Below are positions 1-7,117 of a DNA stretch of 20,242 bases, piece by piece. The stretch spans positions 1 to 20,242 of IMG/VR virus record IMGVR_UViG_3300042922_000436; one strand, written 5' to 3'. Made by a program: the position numbers and the translations under genes. Every line of letters starts with the position of its first letter. Position 1 is the first letter of the stretch. This DNA comes from a virus. The notes below the pieces were generated by a model that saw nothing but the letters and a program-made list of their open reading frames with translations, was not told the DNA's origin and ran no database searches.

Positions 1-1980
1 GTGTTCAAAGAGAAGCGATCCGGCCGCGAAGAGTTATGGCGCAAGGAACAACAACTATGGGCAGGTGACCACTGGAAGGGCCTGAGGCCGCCAGATAACG
101 GTCCATACCCAGAGCGCATGGAATATGTCGGTAACTACGCATGGAGCCAGTTAGAGTCTATTGTGGCGCGTTTAACAGGGTGGGTGCCGACACCAGACTT
201 TGAACCGACTGAGCCGGGAGACGAAGAGAAAGCCGCACTTCTGAATGTGTTCATCCCATGGGAATTGAACCAGATCAAATTCAAACAAAAGCATATCCGA
301 GCAGTACGGCGCATGGTCATCCATGGGCCGATTATTTATAAGGTCATTTATGACCCTACGGTCAATGGCGGAAAAGGAATGAATCGATACATTGGACAAA
401 ATGATATTCTTCCGGTCAACTTCGGATCATTCTTCCCGGATCCTGCAGTTAAGGATTTCATAGACCTCCAAAAAGGCCGGGCGCACATCATCAATAATCT
501 ACTGACTCTGGATTACATCCGGGAACGATGGCCCAAACAGGGTGTAAAGGTGCAGGCTGACAATCAGTCCAGCGACACCGAAATCTTTGACCGGGACAGT
601 GACACCATTGTTGGCAACACCGTCCAGACCGAGGACAACCGTACAACCGTCAATGTTCTAGAGTATTGGTACAAGGGAACCCCGAAGTACATGAGCAGTG
701 AGGACACCAAGATATTCAAGGAATTGGCCGATCAGCAGTTGATGGAAGGCAAAGACCCCATGGAGGCTATTCAGAAATCCAAGGGTAAAGCCAAGGGTGT
801 CCATTGTCTATATGTCACCACAAACGGTGTGTTCTTGGAGCATAAGGCGTATGTGTACGACCACGGTCAATACCCGATCATTGCGCGGACCTTGTTCCCG
901 GAGGAAAACAACCCTTGGGGCAAAGGTTATGCCCGGGATATGATCGCTCCTCAGACGTTCTATAACCGTTTTGTGGAGTTGGCGATTGAAATCACAGCCA
1001 AGATGGGCAATAGCGTCATTGTGTACGGCACAGGAGCCAGCCTCACCGAGGCATTCAAGACCATCTGGAAGAGATTCCGCAGCAAGCCTGGGGCTATGCT
1101 TCCTTTGCAAGGAGATGTCAATCAGGTCAAGGAATTGCAGGGTGTACCGCCTAATCCAGGCATCTATCAATACATCCAACACTTCTTGGAAATGTTGCAG
1201 AAGATCCCCGGCATGTTCGATTCTGCTAATGGTTCGGCAAATCCCAATGTAACCAGTGGACGCCAATCCGAGGCGCTTATCGCAGCTGCACAGGGACGAT
1301 TGTCCAACGCTGCTGAACTCATTGAGGATGCCGTACAGGAAGCAATTGAGCAATATATTGCATTATGCGCACAATTCTATAGCACCGAGCGTGTGGCCCG
1401 CATTACCGGCAAGGATGTTAAGTTCAGCCGGGATGCTTTGATGAACACGGTTCAAACCGAATATGAGACAGGAGGAGTGATGGTTGATCAGGCAACAGGT
1501 CAAGAGGTACCGGAAGTGGTTCCGGTCATGGAGGAGTATGTACCCAAGTTTGATGTGAAGGTCAATATTGGTGTAGAAAAGCCGCGTGACCGCGAGTATT
1601 ACATCCAAACGGCCATGAACCTACTGAAAACCGTTGACCCCATGACGCAGATGCCCATGATCGATGCCAAGGCGGTGAAATATACGCTGGAGAATGGCCG
1701 TATGGAGCCGATGAGTGTCATTGAGGAACGGATGCAGGTAGCGCAGCAACAAATGATGCAGATGCAACAGCTCCAGCAGGAAAACGCCATGCTGCAGGAA
1801 CAACTGGGGCAAGCCTCACAGCAGATTCAGCAGGCGCAGCAAAACGATATTACCGCGGCGAATCAATCGCTAGAGTTGCTGCAAAAACAGGACGAACAGC
1901 AATTCAATCGGCAGATGCAAGTAAGAAAGATGGAGAATGATGAACGAAAAACAGCCATGATGGGGGTGGGAAGACAATGA
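1..1980 (+). CDS. Portal protein (5' end probably outside the window)
   Basis: Probable phage portal, the dodecameric ring at the capsid vertex through which DNA is packaged and ejected. The frame is open from base 1. The GTG there is only the first visible start-like codon with no upstream sequence to judge it, so the N-terminus is probably missing. The visible part is 659 residues. The body has the mixed alpha/beta, aromatic-rich character of large podoviral portals, including the segment NPWGKGYARDMIAPQTFYNR near residues 303-322. The last ~80 residues (about 580-645) are extremely Gln/Met-rich and helical, compatible with the coiled-coil barrel that extends P22-type portals into the capsid. 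Position directly before scaffold and capsid genes supports the call. It could be a related portal family; the family assignment is inference. The stop overlaps the next start (ATGA). Confidence 0.8.
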   Translation: MFKEKRSGREELWRKEQQLWAGDHWKGLRPPDNGPYPERMEYVGNYAWSQLESIVARLTGWVPTPDFEPTEPGDEEKAALLNVFIPWELNQIKFKQKHIRAVRRMVIHGPIIYKVIYDPTVNGGKGMNRYIGQNDILPVNFGSFFPDPAVKDFIDLQKGRAHIINNLLTLDYIRERWPKQGVKVQADNQSSDTEIFDRDSDTIVGNTVQTEDNRTTVNVLEYWYKGTPKYMSSEDTKIFKELADQQLMEGKDPMEAIQKSKGKAKGVHCLYVTTNGVFLEHKAYVYDHGQYPIIARTLFPEENNPWGKGYARDMIAPQTFYNRFVELAIEITAKMGNSVIVYGTGASLTEAFKTIWKRFRSKPGAMLPLQGDVNQVKELQGVPPNPGIYQYIQHFLEMLQKIPGMFDSANGSANPNVTSGRQSEALIAAAQGRLSNAAELIEDAVQEAIEQYIALCAQFYSTERVARITGKDVKFSRDALMNTVQTEYETGGVMVDQATGQEVPEVVPVMEEYVPKFDVKVNIGVEKPRDREYYIQTAMNLLKTVDPMTQMPMIDAKAVKYTLENGRMEPMSVIEERMQVAQQQMMQMQQLQQENAMLQEQLGQASQQIQQAQQNDITAANQSLELLQKQDEQQFNRQMQVRKMENDERKTAMMGVGRQ

Positions 1981-2144
1981 GAGAAACATTCACGTTAATG
2001 GTGTACAAAGAATACCCAGGGAATTCCGAAGTTTTGATGGGTAAAATGGAATTTAATAATTATCCGACAAATGATGAAATACGATCTGAAATTGATTCGT
2101 TTGAAGGAACACACGCACGAGTAATTAAAACATACAGAAAGTAG
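1977..2144 (+). CDS. Small 55-residue hypothetical protein
   Basis: Short gene overlapping the portal stop as ATGA, preceded by a purine-rich GGGGGTGGG that can act as ribosome binding site. The product starts MRETFTLMVYKEYPGNSEVL and ends in a basic tail. It is acidic/polar without a membrane segment or signal peptide, and could form a small beta-alpha fold. Translational coupling to the portal and a terminator hairpin beginning inside its stop codon suggest that it is the last gene of the portal transcript unit. Function unknown; I do not recognise a family. Confidence 0.6.
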   Translation: MRETFTLMVYKEYPGNSEVLMGKMEFNNYPTNDEIRSEIDSFEGTHARVIKTYRK

Positions 2145-2174
2145 GCCGTTCCTAGTCGTAGGTTCGGCCTTTTG
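2143..2174 (+). terminator. Intrinsic terminator after the portal unit
   Basis: AGGCCG at 2143-2148 pairs with CGGCCT at 2165-2170. An inner CCTA/TAGG stem lies beyond a small TT/TT mismatch, with a GTCG loop. A TTTTGTT tract follows. The hairpin begins inside the stop codon of the 55-residue gene and separates the portal from the scaffold and capsid genes. Confidence 0.7.
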
Positions 2175-2249
2175 TTATGCGACGCTTTGCCATAAAGATA
2201 TACCGACTCTAGCGGTCACCACGCCGCCTTTCGATAAGGAGTGTTACCC

Positions 2250-3194
2250 ATGAGTGAAGAAATCGCCAACCATAGCGAGGAATCACCCGAGATTCAAACC
2301 GACGCCGAAACGGAAGCTGTTTATGCCTCATTTGGACTGACTCCGAAGGCAGAAAAGAAAGAAATTGAATTCCCTGTCGTGAACGATGATCCAAAACCGG
2401 AGGAAACGGAAGATTCTGAACCCACCACAGTCCAGGAGAAGCCAGCCAAAGGTATCAAGGTCAAGTTTCTTGGCGAGGAAAAAGAAGTTCCGGAAGACGA
2501 AGCGCCAACGTGGATTCAGAAAGGAATGAACCACGACCGCTTGCAAGAAAAACTTTCGGAACAGCAAAAAGCTTTGGATGAAGTGGCTGTCCTACAAGGA
2601 TTCAAGGATCACGCAGACCTCATTGCCAATCTCCCGAAACTCCGGGAGCAGCAGCAAAAACAACGGCAGACCGAATTGGACAACATGAAAGCCGATATGT
2701 TGGACCAGTTGGAGGCAAACGGCATTGACCGTGAAGCTGCTGAAAAGTGGATTGAGAATCACCCTACGTTCAAAGCAGGACGTGAAGCGCTGGAAAACCA
2801 GCGTGTAGCCGATCAGAAAGCCGCAGAGAGCGAACGTTGGGGCGAACTGTACAAAAAGTACCCTAACCTATGGGAAGACGTGCAGAAGTCAAACGGAGCG
2901 CCTGTAGAATGGTTCTCCGGCGAGTTTGAACGCATGGTGCAAGAAGGGAATCGGCCATTGCTGGTCTATGAACACCTGTTCCGTGATCAGATTCAGGCCA
3001 AAACCAAAAAGGACACTGAACAAAAGTTAATCAAGCAGCAACAATTGGGCGCACGTGCCCAGGTTGAGGGCAGCGGCGCACCGGAACCGGAGGCAAATGA
3101 CCTTTTGCCGGAGCAACGAGCCTTAGCAGAACTCTACGGAGTATCAGAAAAAGGCGTGAAGCAGCAACAAAAAATGATCCAAAATAGGAGGTAA
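2250..3194 (+). CDS. Scaffolding protein
   Basis: Predicted internal scaffold that guides capsid assembly and leaves or is degraded before DNA packaging. The 314-residue product is highly charged. It has an acidic N-terminal ~70 residues rich in Glu and Asp, a predicted helical/coiled-coil centre (about residues 95-190, rich in Glu, Lys, Gln and Leu), and a basic, Gln-rich C-terminus ending KQQQKMIQNRR, the usual place for capsid-binding residues in scaffolds. I chose ATG 2250 because AAGGAG at 2236-2241 sits 8 bases upstream; the in-frame GTG at 2241 overlaps that site. Location between portal and major capsid protein is the classic scaffold position. Scaffold sequences are poorly conserved, so the call rests on composition and position. 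Confidence 0.8.
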   Translation: MSEEIANHSEESPEIQTDAETEAVYASFGLTPKAEKKEIEFPVVNDDPKPEETEDSEPTTVQEKPAKGIKVKFLGEEKEVPEDEAPTWIQKGMNHDRLQEKLSEQQKALDEVAVLQGFKDHADLIANLPKLREQQQKQRQTELDNMKADMLDQLEANGIDREAAEKWIENHPTFKAGREALENQRVADQKAAESERWGELYKKYPNLWEDVQKSNGAPVEWFSGEFERMVQEGNRPLLVYEHLFRDQIQAKTKKDTEQKLIKQQQLGARAQVEGSGAPEPEANDLLPEQRALAELYGVSEKGVKQQQKMIQNRR

Positions 3195-3199
3195 CACAT

Positions 3200-3628
3200 A
3201 TGGCATTTGTGTGGCATCAGTCCAGCACATCGAGACAACCCAAATACATCACTAATATTCCGTTCACGGCTTCCACCACCTTCACCTATGGTCAAGCCTT
3301 GATCGTCTCCAGCAGCACAGGCAAATGGGTGACCGCTGCGGCAGGCGGTCCGATTGGCGGTATTTACAATGGTCCGACAGTAACAACCCCGGCAAGCCCG
3401 GACGTATATCCGGAAGTGATTGAGGCCCAAGCAGGCGACGAGTACACCGTGGATTATGTCGGAACCCCAGATGCAACATTCCTTCCCGGTCAAGCAGCAG
3501 CAGACATCTCTTCGGGTGGGCTGACCCTTAATGCGGCAGACGTTACAGGCGGTCCGTGCGCAATCCTGTCTCTCAACACAACCAAATCGAAGGCCATTGT
3601 GCGGATCAAGAACCGCCAATTCAGCTAA
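3200..3628 (+). CDS. Putative capsid decoration (cement) protein
   Basis: A 142-residue beta-rich protein, small-residue and Thr/Ser/Gly-rich, without signal peptide or membrane segment. Its central part (about residues 33-60) alternates Val/Thr/Ala with Gly-Gly turns, as in beta-barrel capsid stabilisers that often sit beside the major capsid gene. TAGGAGGT at 3185-3192 is a very strong ribosome binding site, indicating high expression, as expected for a stoichiometric virion part. It lies 5 bases after the scaffold stop and 14 bases before the major capsid gene. The role as capsid cement is inferred from position, size and composition. Confidence 0.6.
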   Translation: MAFVWHQSSTSRQPKYITNIPFTASTTFTYGQALIVSSSTGKWVTAAAGGPIGGIYNGPTVTTPASPDVYPEVIEAQAGDEYTVDYVGTPDATFLPGQAAADISSGGLTLNAADVTGGPCAILSLNTTKSKAIVRIKNRQFS

Positions 3629-3642
3629 GGGGGCGAACATAA

Positions 3643-4635
3643 ATGACCATTAACACAGGCACTTTTCAATCCATGCGCACGATCAATACCATATATGAGC
3701 CGATCTTGCGCGAAGTATACACCCAATCGGTATCTGAGCAAACGGATTACCTGCCCTTGATGTACAACATGGGCAAGACCACCAAGGAACGCGAACACTA
3801 TGAAGGCGTAGGCGCTCAAGGTCTCATGCAGCCGTGGAATTCCACGGGCAAGGCCGTGTTTTATGAAGACCGGGAAAAATTATTTCCTACCAACATTCCG
3901 CAGGTCAAATACTCCTTGGGTACGCAAATTGACCGGGAATGGTTTGACTTCAACAAGCACCAGGACATCAAGGATGAAGTGATCAAACTGTCCGATGCGG
4001 TGTATCAAACCCGGCAATATCAAGGCATTGAAACGTTCAAGAATGCCTTTACCACAAGCGGTACGGACTACCGAGGCATTACCGTTATCAACGGAACTGC
4101 AGGACCGGATGGTAAAGCCTTGTGCGCCACAGACCACCCGCTGAGCCCAACCAATTCCAGCCAAACAAACAGCAACTTGATTTCGCTGTCCCTGGACTAT
4201 GACTCTTGGCATGAAGTTCAGGTTATGGGGCAAAACTGGGTTGATTCCAAGGGCAATCTGATGCCGGTCATGTTCGATTGCTTGATGGTATCCCCTCGCC
4301 TCATGAGCATTGCCTATCAATTGGCCGGCATGAACGCGAAGAAAGCAGACAATGCACAAGCGGTTTATGTTCCGGAGCAGGCCAATTTCTCGCTAAACAT
4401 CTATCGCGGCACATTTGACGTTATCGTCAACCCGTATCTGCCCAATGCGTACAACTGGTTTGCCATGAACAAATCTCGGATGCGCCGGTACAACAAGTGG
4501 AACGAGTTCCGCAAGCCGGACTTCAAGAATGAAACGGATTTCGATACGGAAATCTTCAAATATGCCGTTGTTGGCCTGTGGGGCAAGGGCTTTATCGACT
4601 GGTCCTGGATCATCGGCTCCAACGCAACTTCCTAA
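3643..4635 (+). CDS. Major capsid protein
   Basis: Forms the capsid shell. The 330-residue length fits a HK97-fold capsid protein made with a separate scaffold. Supporting features are an N-terminal helical arm, a segment around residues 62-95 with many aromatic and charged residues (EDREKLFPTNIPQVKYSLGT) resembling the extended loop of Mu gpT-like and related head subunits, a central beta/alpha region with a LMVSPRLMSIAYQLAG helix, and a C-terminal aromatic-rich stretch (VVGLWGKGFIDWSW). The ribosome binding site AAGGGGGCG lies at 3627-3635. Order portal, scaffold, cement, capsid is canonical. The HK97 fold and family resemblance are inference; that this is the major head protein is well supported by context. 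Confidence 0.88.
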   Translation: MTINTGTFQSMRTINTIYEPILREVYTQSVSEQTDYLPLMYNMGKTTKEREHYEGVGAQGLMQPWNSTGKAVFYEDREKLFPTNIPQVKYSLGTQIDREWFDFNKHQDIKDEVIKLSDAVYQTRQYQGIETFKNAFTTSGTDYRGITVINGTAGPDGKALCATDHPLSPTNSSQTNSNLISLSLDYDSWHEVQVMGQNWVDSKGNLMPVMFDCLMVSPRLMSIAYQLAGMNAKKADNAQAVYVPEQANFSLNIYRGTFDVIVNPYLPNAYNWFAMNKSRMRRYNKWNEFRKPDFKNETDFDTEIFKYAVVGLWGKGFIDWSWIIGSNATS

Positions 4636-4646
4636 GGAGGCGTGAC

Positions 4647-5003
4647 ATGAGCAAATACGGCGTAGATTACACCTCAAATAACGGGAAGGGAATTGTCCGG
4701 GCCGACGGGTTTGTGATTGGTAGTGTAGCAAAGGCTCCGGCTGTGGTGATTTCGACCGCGATCACCTTTGACCCTCCTTCTCTCGCCACCGCGACTCCGG
4801 CAGTTTCCAGCGGCATCACGGTTACAGGCGTTGCTTTAGGGGATCACATTGATCTGTTCCCTCCTTATAACACCCAAGGCATCATCTACTCAGCGTCTCC
4901 GTCTGCAGCAAACACCATCATTATCTCCCTGTTCAATGCTTCTGCCGGAACGGTTGATCTTGCCTCCGGCACATGGGGCGTTGTGGTGACCAGGAGGGCA
5001 TAA
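4647..5003 (+). CDS. Beta-rich head fibre/decoration-like protein
   Basis: A 118-residue virion-type protein. After a short N-terminal region (MSKYGVDYTSNN) it has a beta-sandwich-like module of about 75 residues with the pattern FDPPSLATATPAVSSGITVT, then GDHIDLFPPYN, then SAANTIIISLFNASAGTVDL, ending TWGVVVTRRA. This VxVPPxxx...AANTVxVxLxNxTAGTVDxxxGTW arrangement recurs in phage head-fibre and minor structural proteins. ATG 4647 is chosen because AAGGAGG at 4634-4640 precedes it by 6 bases; a longer in-frame start at 4578 would lie inside the capsid gene. Cotranscribed directly after the capsid gene, so capsid surface decoration is the likely role. Confidence 0.65.
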   Translation: MSKYGVDYTSNNGKGIVRADGFVIGSVAKAPAVVISTAITFDPPSLATATPAVSSGITVTGVALGDHIDLFPPYNTQGIIYSASPSAANTIIISLFNASAGTVDLASGTWGVVVTRRA

Positions 5004-5004
5004 C

Positions 5005-5178
5005 ATGGAGAATATCACATGGTCTGTGGGCAGTAACGCTGCCCCGACACCAGACAAGAAACTGGAGTATGTGTCCACCTGGAAGGTGTTTAGCAAACTG
5101 CCGGAGGACGAAAAGGAAAAACGATTCAACGAAATGCGCGCCGATCTGATTATCTTGGGACGCATGGAAAACAAATGA
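5005..5178 (+). CDS. Small 57-residue hypothetical protein
   Basis: Starts two bases after the previous stop (TAACATG), with AGGAGGG in the end of the upstream gene, a typical coupled phage gene. The product begins MENITWSVGSNAAPTPDKKL and has a charged, probably helical C-terminal half with DEKEKRFNEM. No membrane segment or signal peptide. It is followed immediately by a UUCG-loop terminator, so it is the last gene of the capsid unit. Function unknown; it may be a minor structural or assembly factor by position only. Confidence 0.6.
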   Translation: MENITWSVGSNAAPTPDKKLEYVSTWKVFSKLPEDEKEKRFNEMRADLIILGRMENK

Positions 5179-5180
5179 TG

Positions 5181-5206
5181 GAGGAGCTTCGGCTCCTCTT
5201 TTTCTT
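5181..5206 (+). terminator. UUCG-loop intrinsic terminator after the capsid unit
   Basis: Perfect 7-bp stem GAGGAGC (5181-5187) and GCTCCTC (5192-5198) closed by a TTCG tetraloop, followed by TTTTTC. It starts two bases after the stop codon of the 57-residue gene. The next gene's ribosome binding site GGAGGTG begins only seven bases after the T-run. Confidence 0.8.
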
Positions 5207-5220
5207 TATGGAGGTGCGCC

Positions 5221-5394
5221 ATGCCCTTACACTTGGCCGAATTGAAGAAGCACAGCGAGCAAAACGAAGCAATCATCAAGCAAAATAATCGAATCATTGA
5301 ACTGTTGGAGGGATTAACCGATGGGAATCGAGATCAGGCCACGGAGAGTGTACACGAACGCAAACCTCGGAAACGCCGGGGTGTTCCTGAGTGA
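5221..5394 (+). CDS. Small 57-residue protein overlapping the next gene
   Basis: ATG 5221 is preceded by GGAGGTG at 5210-5216. The product begins MPLHLAELKKHSEQNEAIIK, an amphipathic helix likely to be coiled-coil, and ends in a very basic tail (HERKPRKRRGVPE). Its last 74 bases overlap the start of the 114-residue gene in another frame. The N-terminal helix is encoded outside the overlap and looks like a genuine protein; the basic tail is encoded entirely inside it. Function unknown. It could be an assembly helper or a translational-coupling leader for the next gene. Confidence 0.5.
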   Translation: MPLHLAELKKHSEQNEAIIKQNNRIIELLEGLTDGNRDQATESVHERKPRKRRGVPE

Positions 5395-5665
5395 TGCGGT
5401 AAACGGCGAGAAATACGGCAGGTTCACCGGTAAAGTGGCATCGGATCAGGGCGGTACATTGGTGTTTGAACATGCTGACGATGACGGAACCGGGGAGACT
5501 CCTTCTGACGGATGGGACCAGTTGACCAGCATTACAGTAACAGGTGGAACACCGTCTAAGTTCGATGAAATCATGTATTGCAAATGGATCCGTGTGCGGT
5601 ACACCAATGGCGCTACACCTACGACCTCGTTCCGTTTGAGTGGATATCTGGGGCCGAGGGGGTAG
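5321..5665 (+). CDS. Beta-sandwich minor virion protein
   Basis: A 114-residue protein with alternating beta strands: SDQGGTLVFEHADDDG, WDQLTSITVTGG, then WIRVRYTNGATPTTSFRLSG. This order (SDQxGTL, a polar loop, WD, ITVTGG, VRVxYxNG, FRLxG) recurs in small phage head or tail surface proteins with a discoidin-like sandwich, here recognised only by pattern. GGAGG at 5308-5312 gives an 8-base spacing to ATG 5321 and lies inside the preceding overlapping gene, suggesting coupled translation. Position between capsid genes and connectors suggests a capsid or connector surface role. Exact function unknown. Confidence 0.6.
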   Translation: MGIEIRPRRVYTNANLGNAGVFLSDAVNGEKYGRFTGKVASDQGGTLVFEHADDDGTGETPSDGWDQLTSITVTGGTPSKFDEIMYCKWIRVRYTNGATPTTSFRLSGYLGPRG

Positions 5666-5670
5666 AGTAA

Positions 5671-6258
5671 ATGGCTACCCTCTTGGACTTGCGCTATATT
5701 ATCGAAAAGCAAGTAAAAGACAACATCGAGAATCAAGAAATGGTCAATTGGGCCAATGAGGTCAACGCGGATATTGGGACAAACATTAATGTTCCTGCAG
5801 ATCCCATATCCATCACGCTAACGCCAACTGATCTGGAGTACACGATGCCAACTGATTTAAAGGTCATCAATCGGCTGCGCCTACAGAGTTGGATTGACCA
5901 GAACCTGGACATTGAATTTACCACGCCGTACCGCATCTATAACGGGAAAATCATCCTGCCGCGGATACTCTGGATAGCTCCCGATGAATTGGTGGTGGAT
6001 TATTACAAGCACCTGTCCTATTTTGAGACGGAATCCGATGTGATTGATATTCCGGACCGCCTATCCACGGTGTATACCTTCTACGGATTCTGGAAGTATT
6101 ACAACATGCCGGAGGTATTGGTCAAAATGGGTGAAGCTCAGGCGCGTAAGATGGCTGAACTGTACTTGCCCATGTACAACAACATGCGGAATCAGGTAAT
6201 TTCGTATTACTCCCTGAGCGATGAACCGACTACGGTAGAGGGGATGTGGGGACGATGA
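5671..6258 (+). CDS. Head-tail adaptor-like protein
   Basis: A 195-residue protein predicted to begin with helices (LLDLRYIIEKQVKDNIENQE, MVNWANEV), followed by beta strands (ISITLTPTDLEYTMP) and a long C-terminal helix containing LVKMGEAQARKMAELYLPMY. Helical head, beta insertion and late helix with a repeated Ala/Met face match the general design of head-tail adaptors such as T7 tail tubular protein A and P22 gp4, which bind under the portal. GAGGGGGT precedes the start. The stop overlaps the next start (ATGA). Membership in a specific adaptor family is inference; role as a connector is supported by size and position. Confidence 0.65.
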   Translation: MATLLDLRYIIEKQVKDNIENQEMVNWANEVNADIGTNINVPADPISITLTPTDLEYTMPTDLKVINRLRLQSWIDQNLDIEFTTPYRIYNGKIILPRILWIAPDELVVDYYKHLSYFETESDVIDIPDRLSTVYTFYGFWKYYNMPEVLVKMGEAQARKMAELYLPMYNNMRNQVISYYSLSDEPTTVEGMWGR

Positions 6259-6458
6259 CAACCTTTACCTTTACACTCTCCTCCCGCATTGAAGCACCTG
6301 GCACAGACTGGGACGGTCACCTGTTTGTAATCCCTAAACTGACCTTTACCGTCACTGCAGCAAGCTTTGAAGACGCGCTAAACCGTCCGGAAACCATCGA
6401 ATTCTGCAAAACAAACAAATGCCGGATCGGGAAGTGCATAAAGAAGGTGAAGTCATGA
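6255..6458 (+). CDS. Small 67-residue hypothetical protein
   Basis: Begins MTTFTFTLSSRIEAPGTDWD and ends with a Cys/Lys-rich tail NKCRIGKCIKKVKS. ATG 6255 overlaps the previous stop as ATGA, and its own stop overlaps the next start in the same way, so it sits in a tightly coupled string of connector genes. The N-terminal half looks beta-stranded. The GTG at 6246 is a possible but less likely start. Function unknown; the two cysteines near the C-terminus are unusual among these neighbours. Confidence 0.6.
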   Translation: MTTFTFTLSSRIEAPGTDWDGHLFVIPKLTFTVTAASFEDALNRPETIEFCKTNKCRIGKCIKKVKS

Positions 6459-7117
6459 ATCAGTTCTGGACAGCCTCTGAAATGGCGCAAAAAATCATCA
6501 CGCAGAACGCCATGGACATTGAAGACCTGGGCAACCTCACGGCGCAGAAGGCCACCATCTACGGATATATCAATCTCGCATTGTGGGAACTGGCAAGGCT
6601 AGCGTTCCGGCTGATGTACTCAGACGAGATTGAGATTGACGCAGATGGGTTTGTGACCTTTACCCAATCAGGCAGCCCCATCACCAACATGTTTGAACCA
6701 ATGGTGATTTATATGCCGAGCGGTCAACCCATGATGAAAAGGTCTGCCGATGAAGCCCCGCTGGGCTGGTGGAGAGAAGCAGAAACTCAAGATATCCACG
6801 TTCGAGGATTCAACATTACCAATAACACCAAACTCGTACCGGGACTGTATAAGCTCAAATACCTCCGTTATCCCAATCCGGTCACAGTAGACACAGATTA
6901 CCCGGACTTCCCGCCTAGTGGGTACGGAGCAATCATCAACAATGTGTCAGCCCGTATCAAATACAGCAAGAACAGCTTTTCAGATGCACAATATTTTGAG
7001 GCGCAAGCCAAAAGTTCCTATGCCAATCTGGCCCAAGGCTCCATCAGCGCCCGGGGGACTGGAACCACCGGACAACCATTGGGCGATAACGATATCTCGA
7101 AAGCGAGGGGGAACTAA
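6455..7117 (+). CDS. Putative second connector/tail adaptor protein
   Basis: A 220-residue protein with an N-terminal helical region (WTASEMAQKIITQNAMDIED; YGYINLALWELARLAFRL) and a beta-rich middle with several Pro/Gly turns, ending in a low-complexity Gly/Thr/Ser stretch. I choose ATG 6455, with AAGGTGA at 6444-6450 and an ATGA overlap with the preceding stop; the in-frame ATG 6419 would extend 36 bases into the upstream gene and lacks a comparable site. Its stop overlaps the next ATG (TAATG). Position between a head-tail adaptor and the hub suggests a tail adaptor or head-closure component. I do not recognise a defined family. Confidence 0.55.
   Translation: MNQFWTASEMAQKIITQNAMDIEDLGNLTAQKATIYGYINLALWELARLAFRLMYSDEIEIDADGFVTFTQSGSPITNMFEPMVIYMPSGQPMMKRSADEAPLGWWREAETQDIHVRGFNITNNTKLVPGLYKLKYLRYPNPVTVDTDYPDFPPSGYGAIINNVSARIKYSKNSFSDAQYFEAQAKSSYANLAQGSISARGTGTTGQPLGDNDISKARGN

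Noticed and set aside
808-1353. Leftward 181-residue open frame inside the portal gene
   Set aside because: Antisense shadow of a well-supported portal frame; Cys/His/Arg-rich composition without any recognisable domain or ribosome site.
2172-2202. Promoter-like TTGTTA and GATATA before the scaffold gene
   Set aside because: Spacing of 19 bases and poor -10 match; not better than chance.
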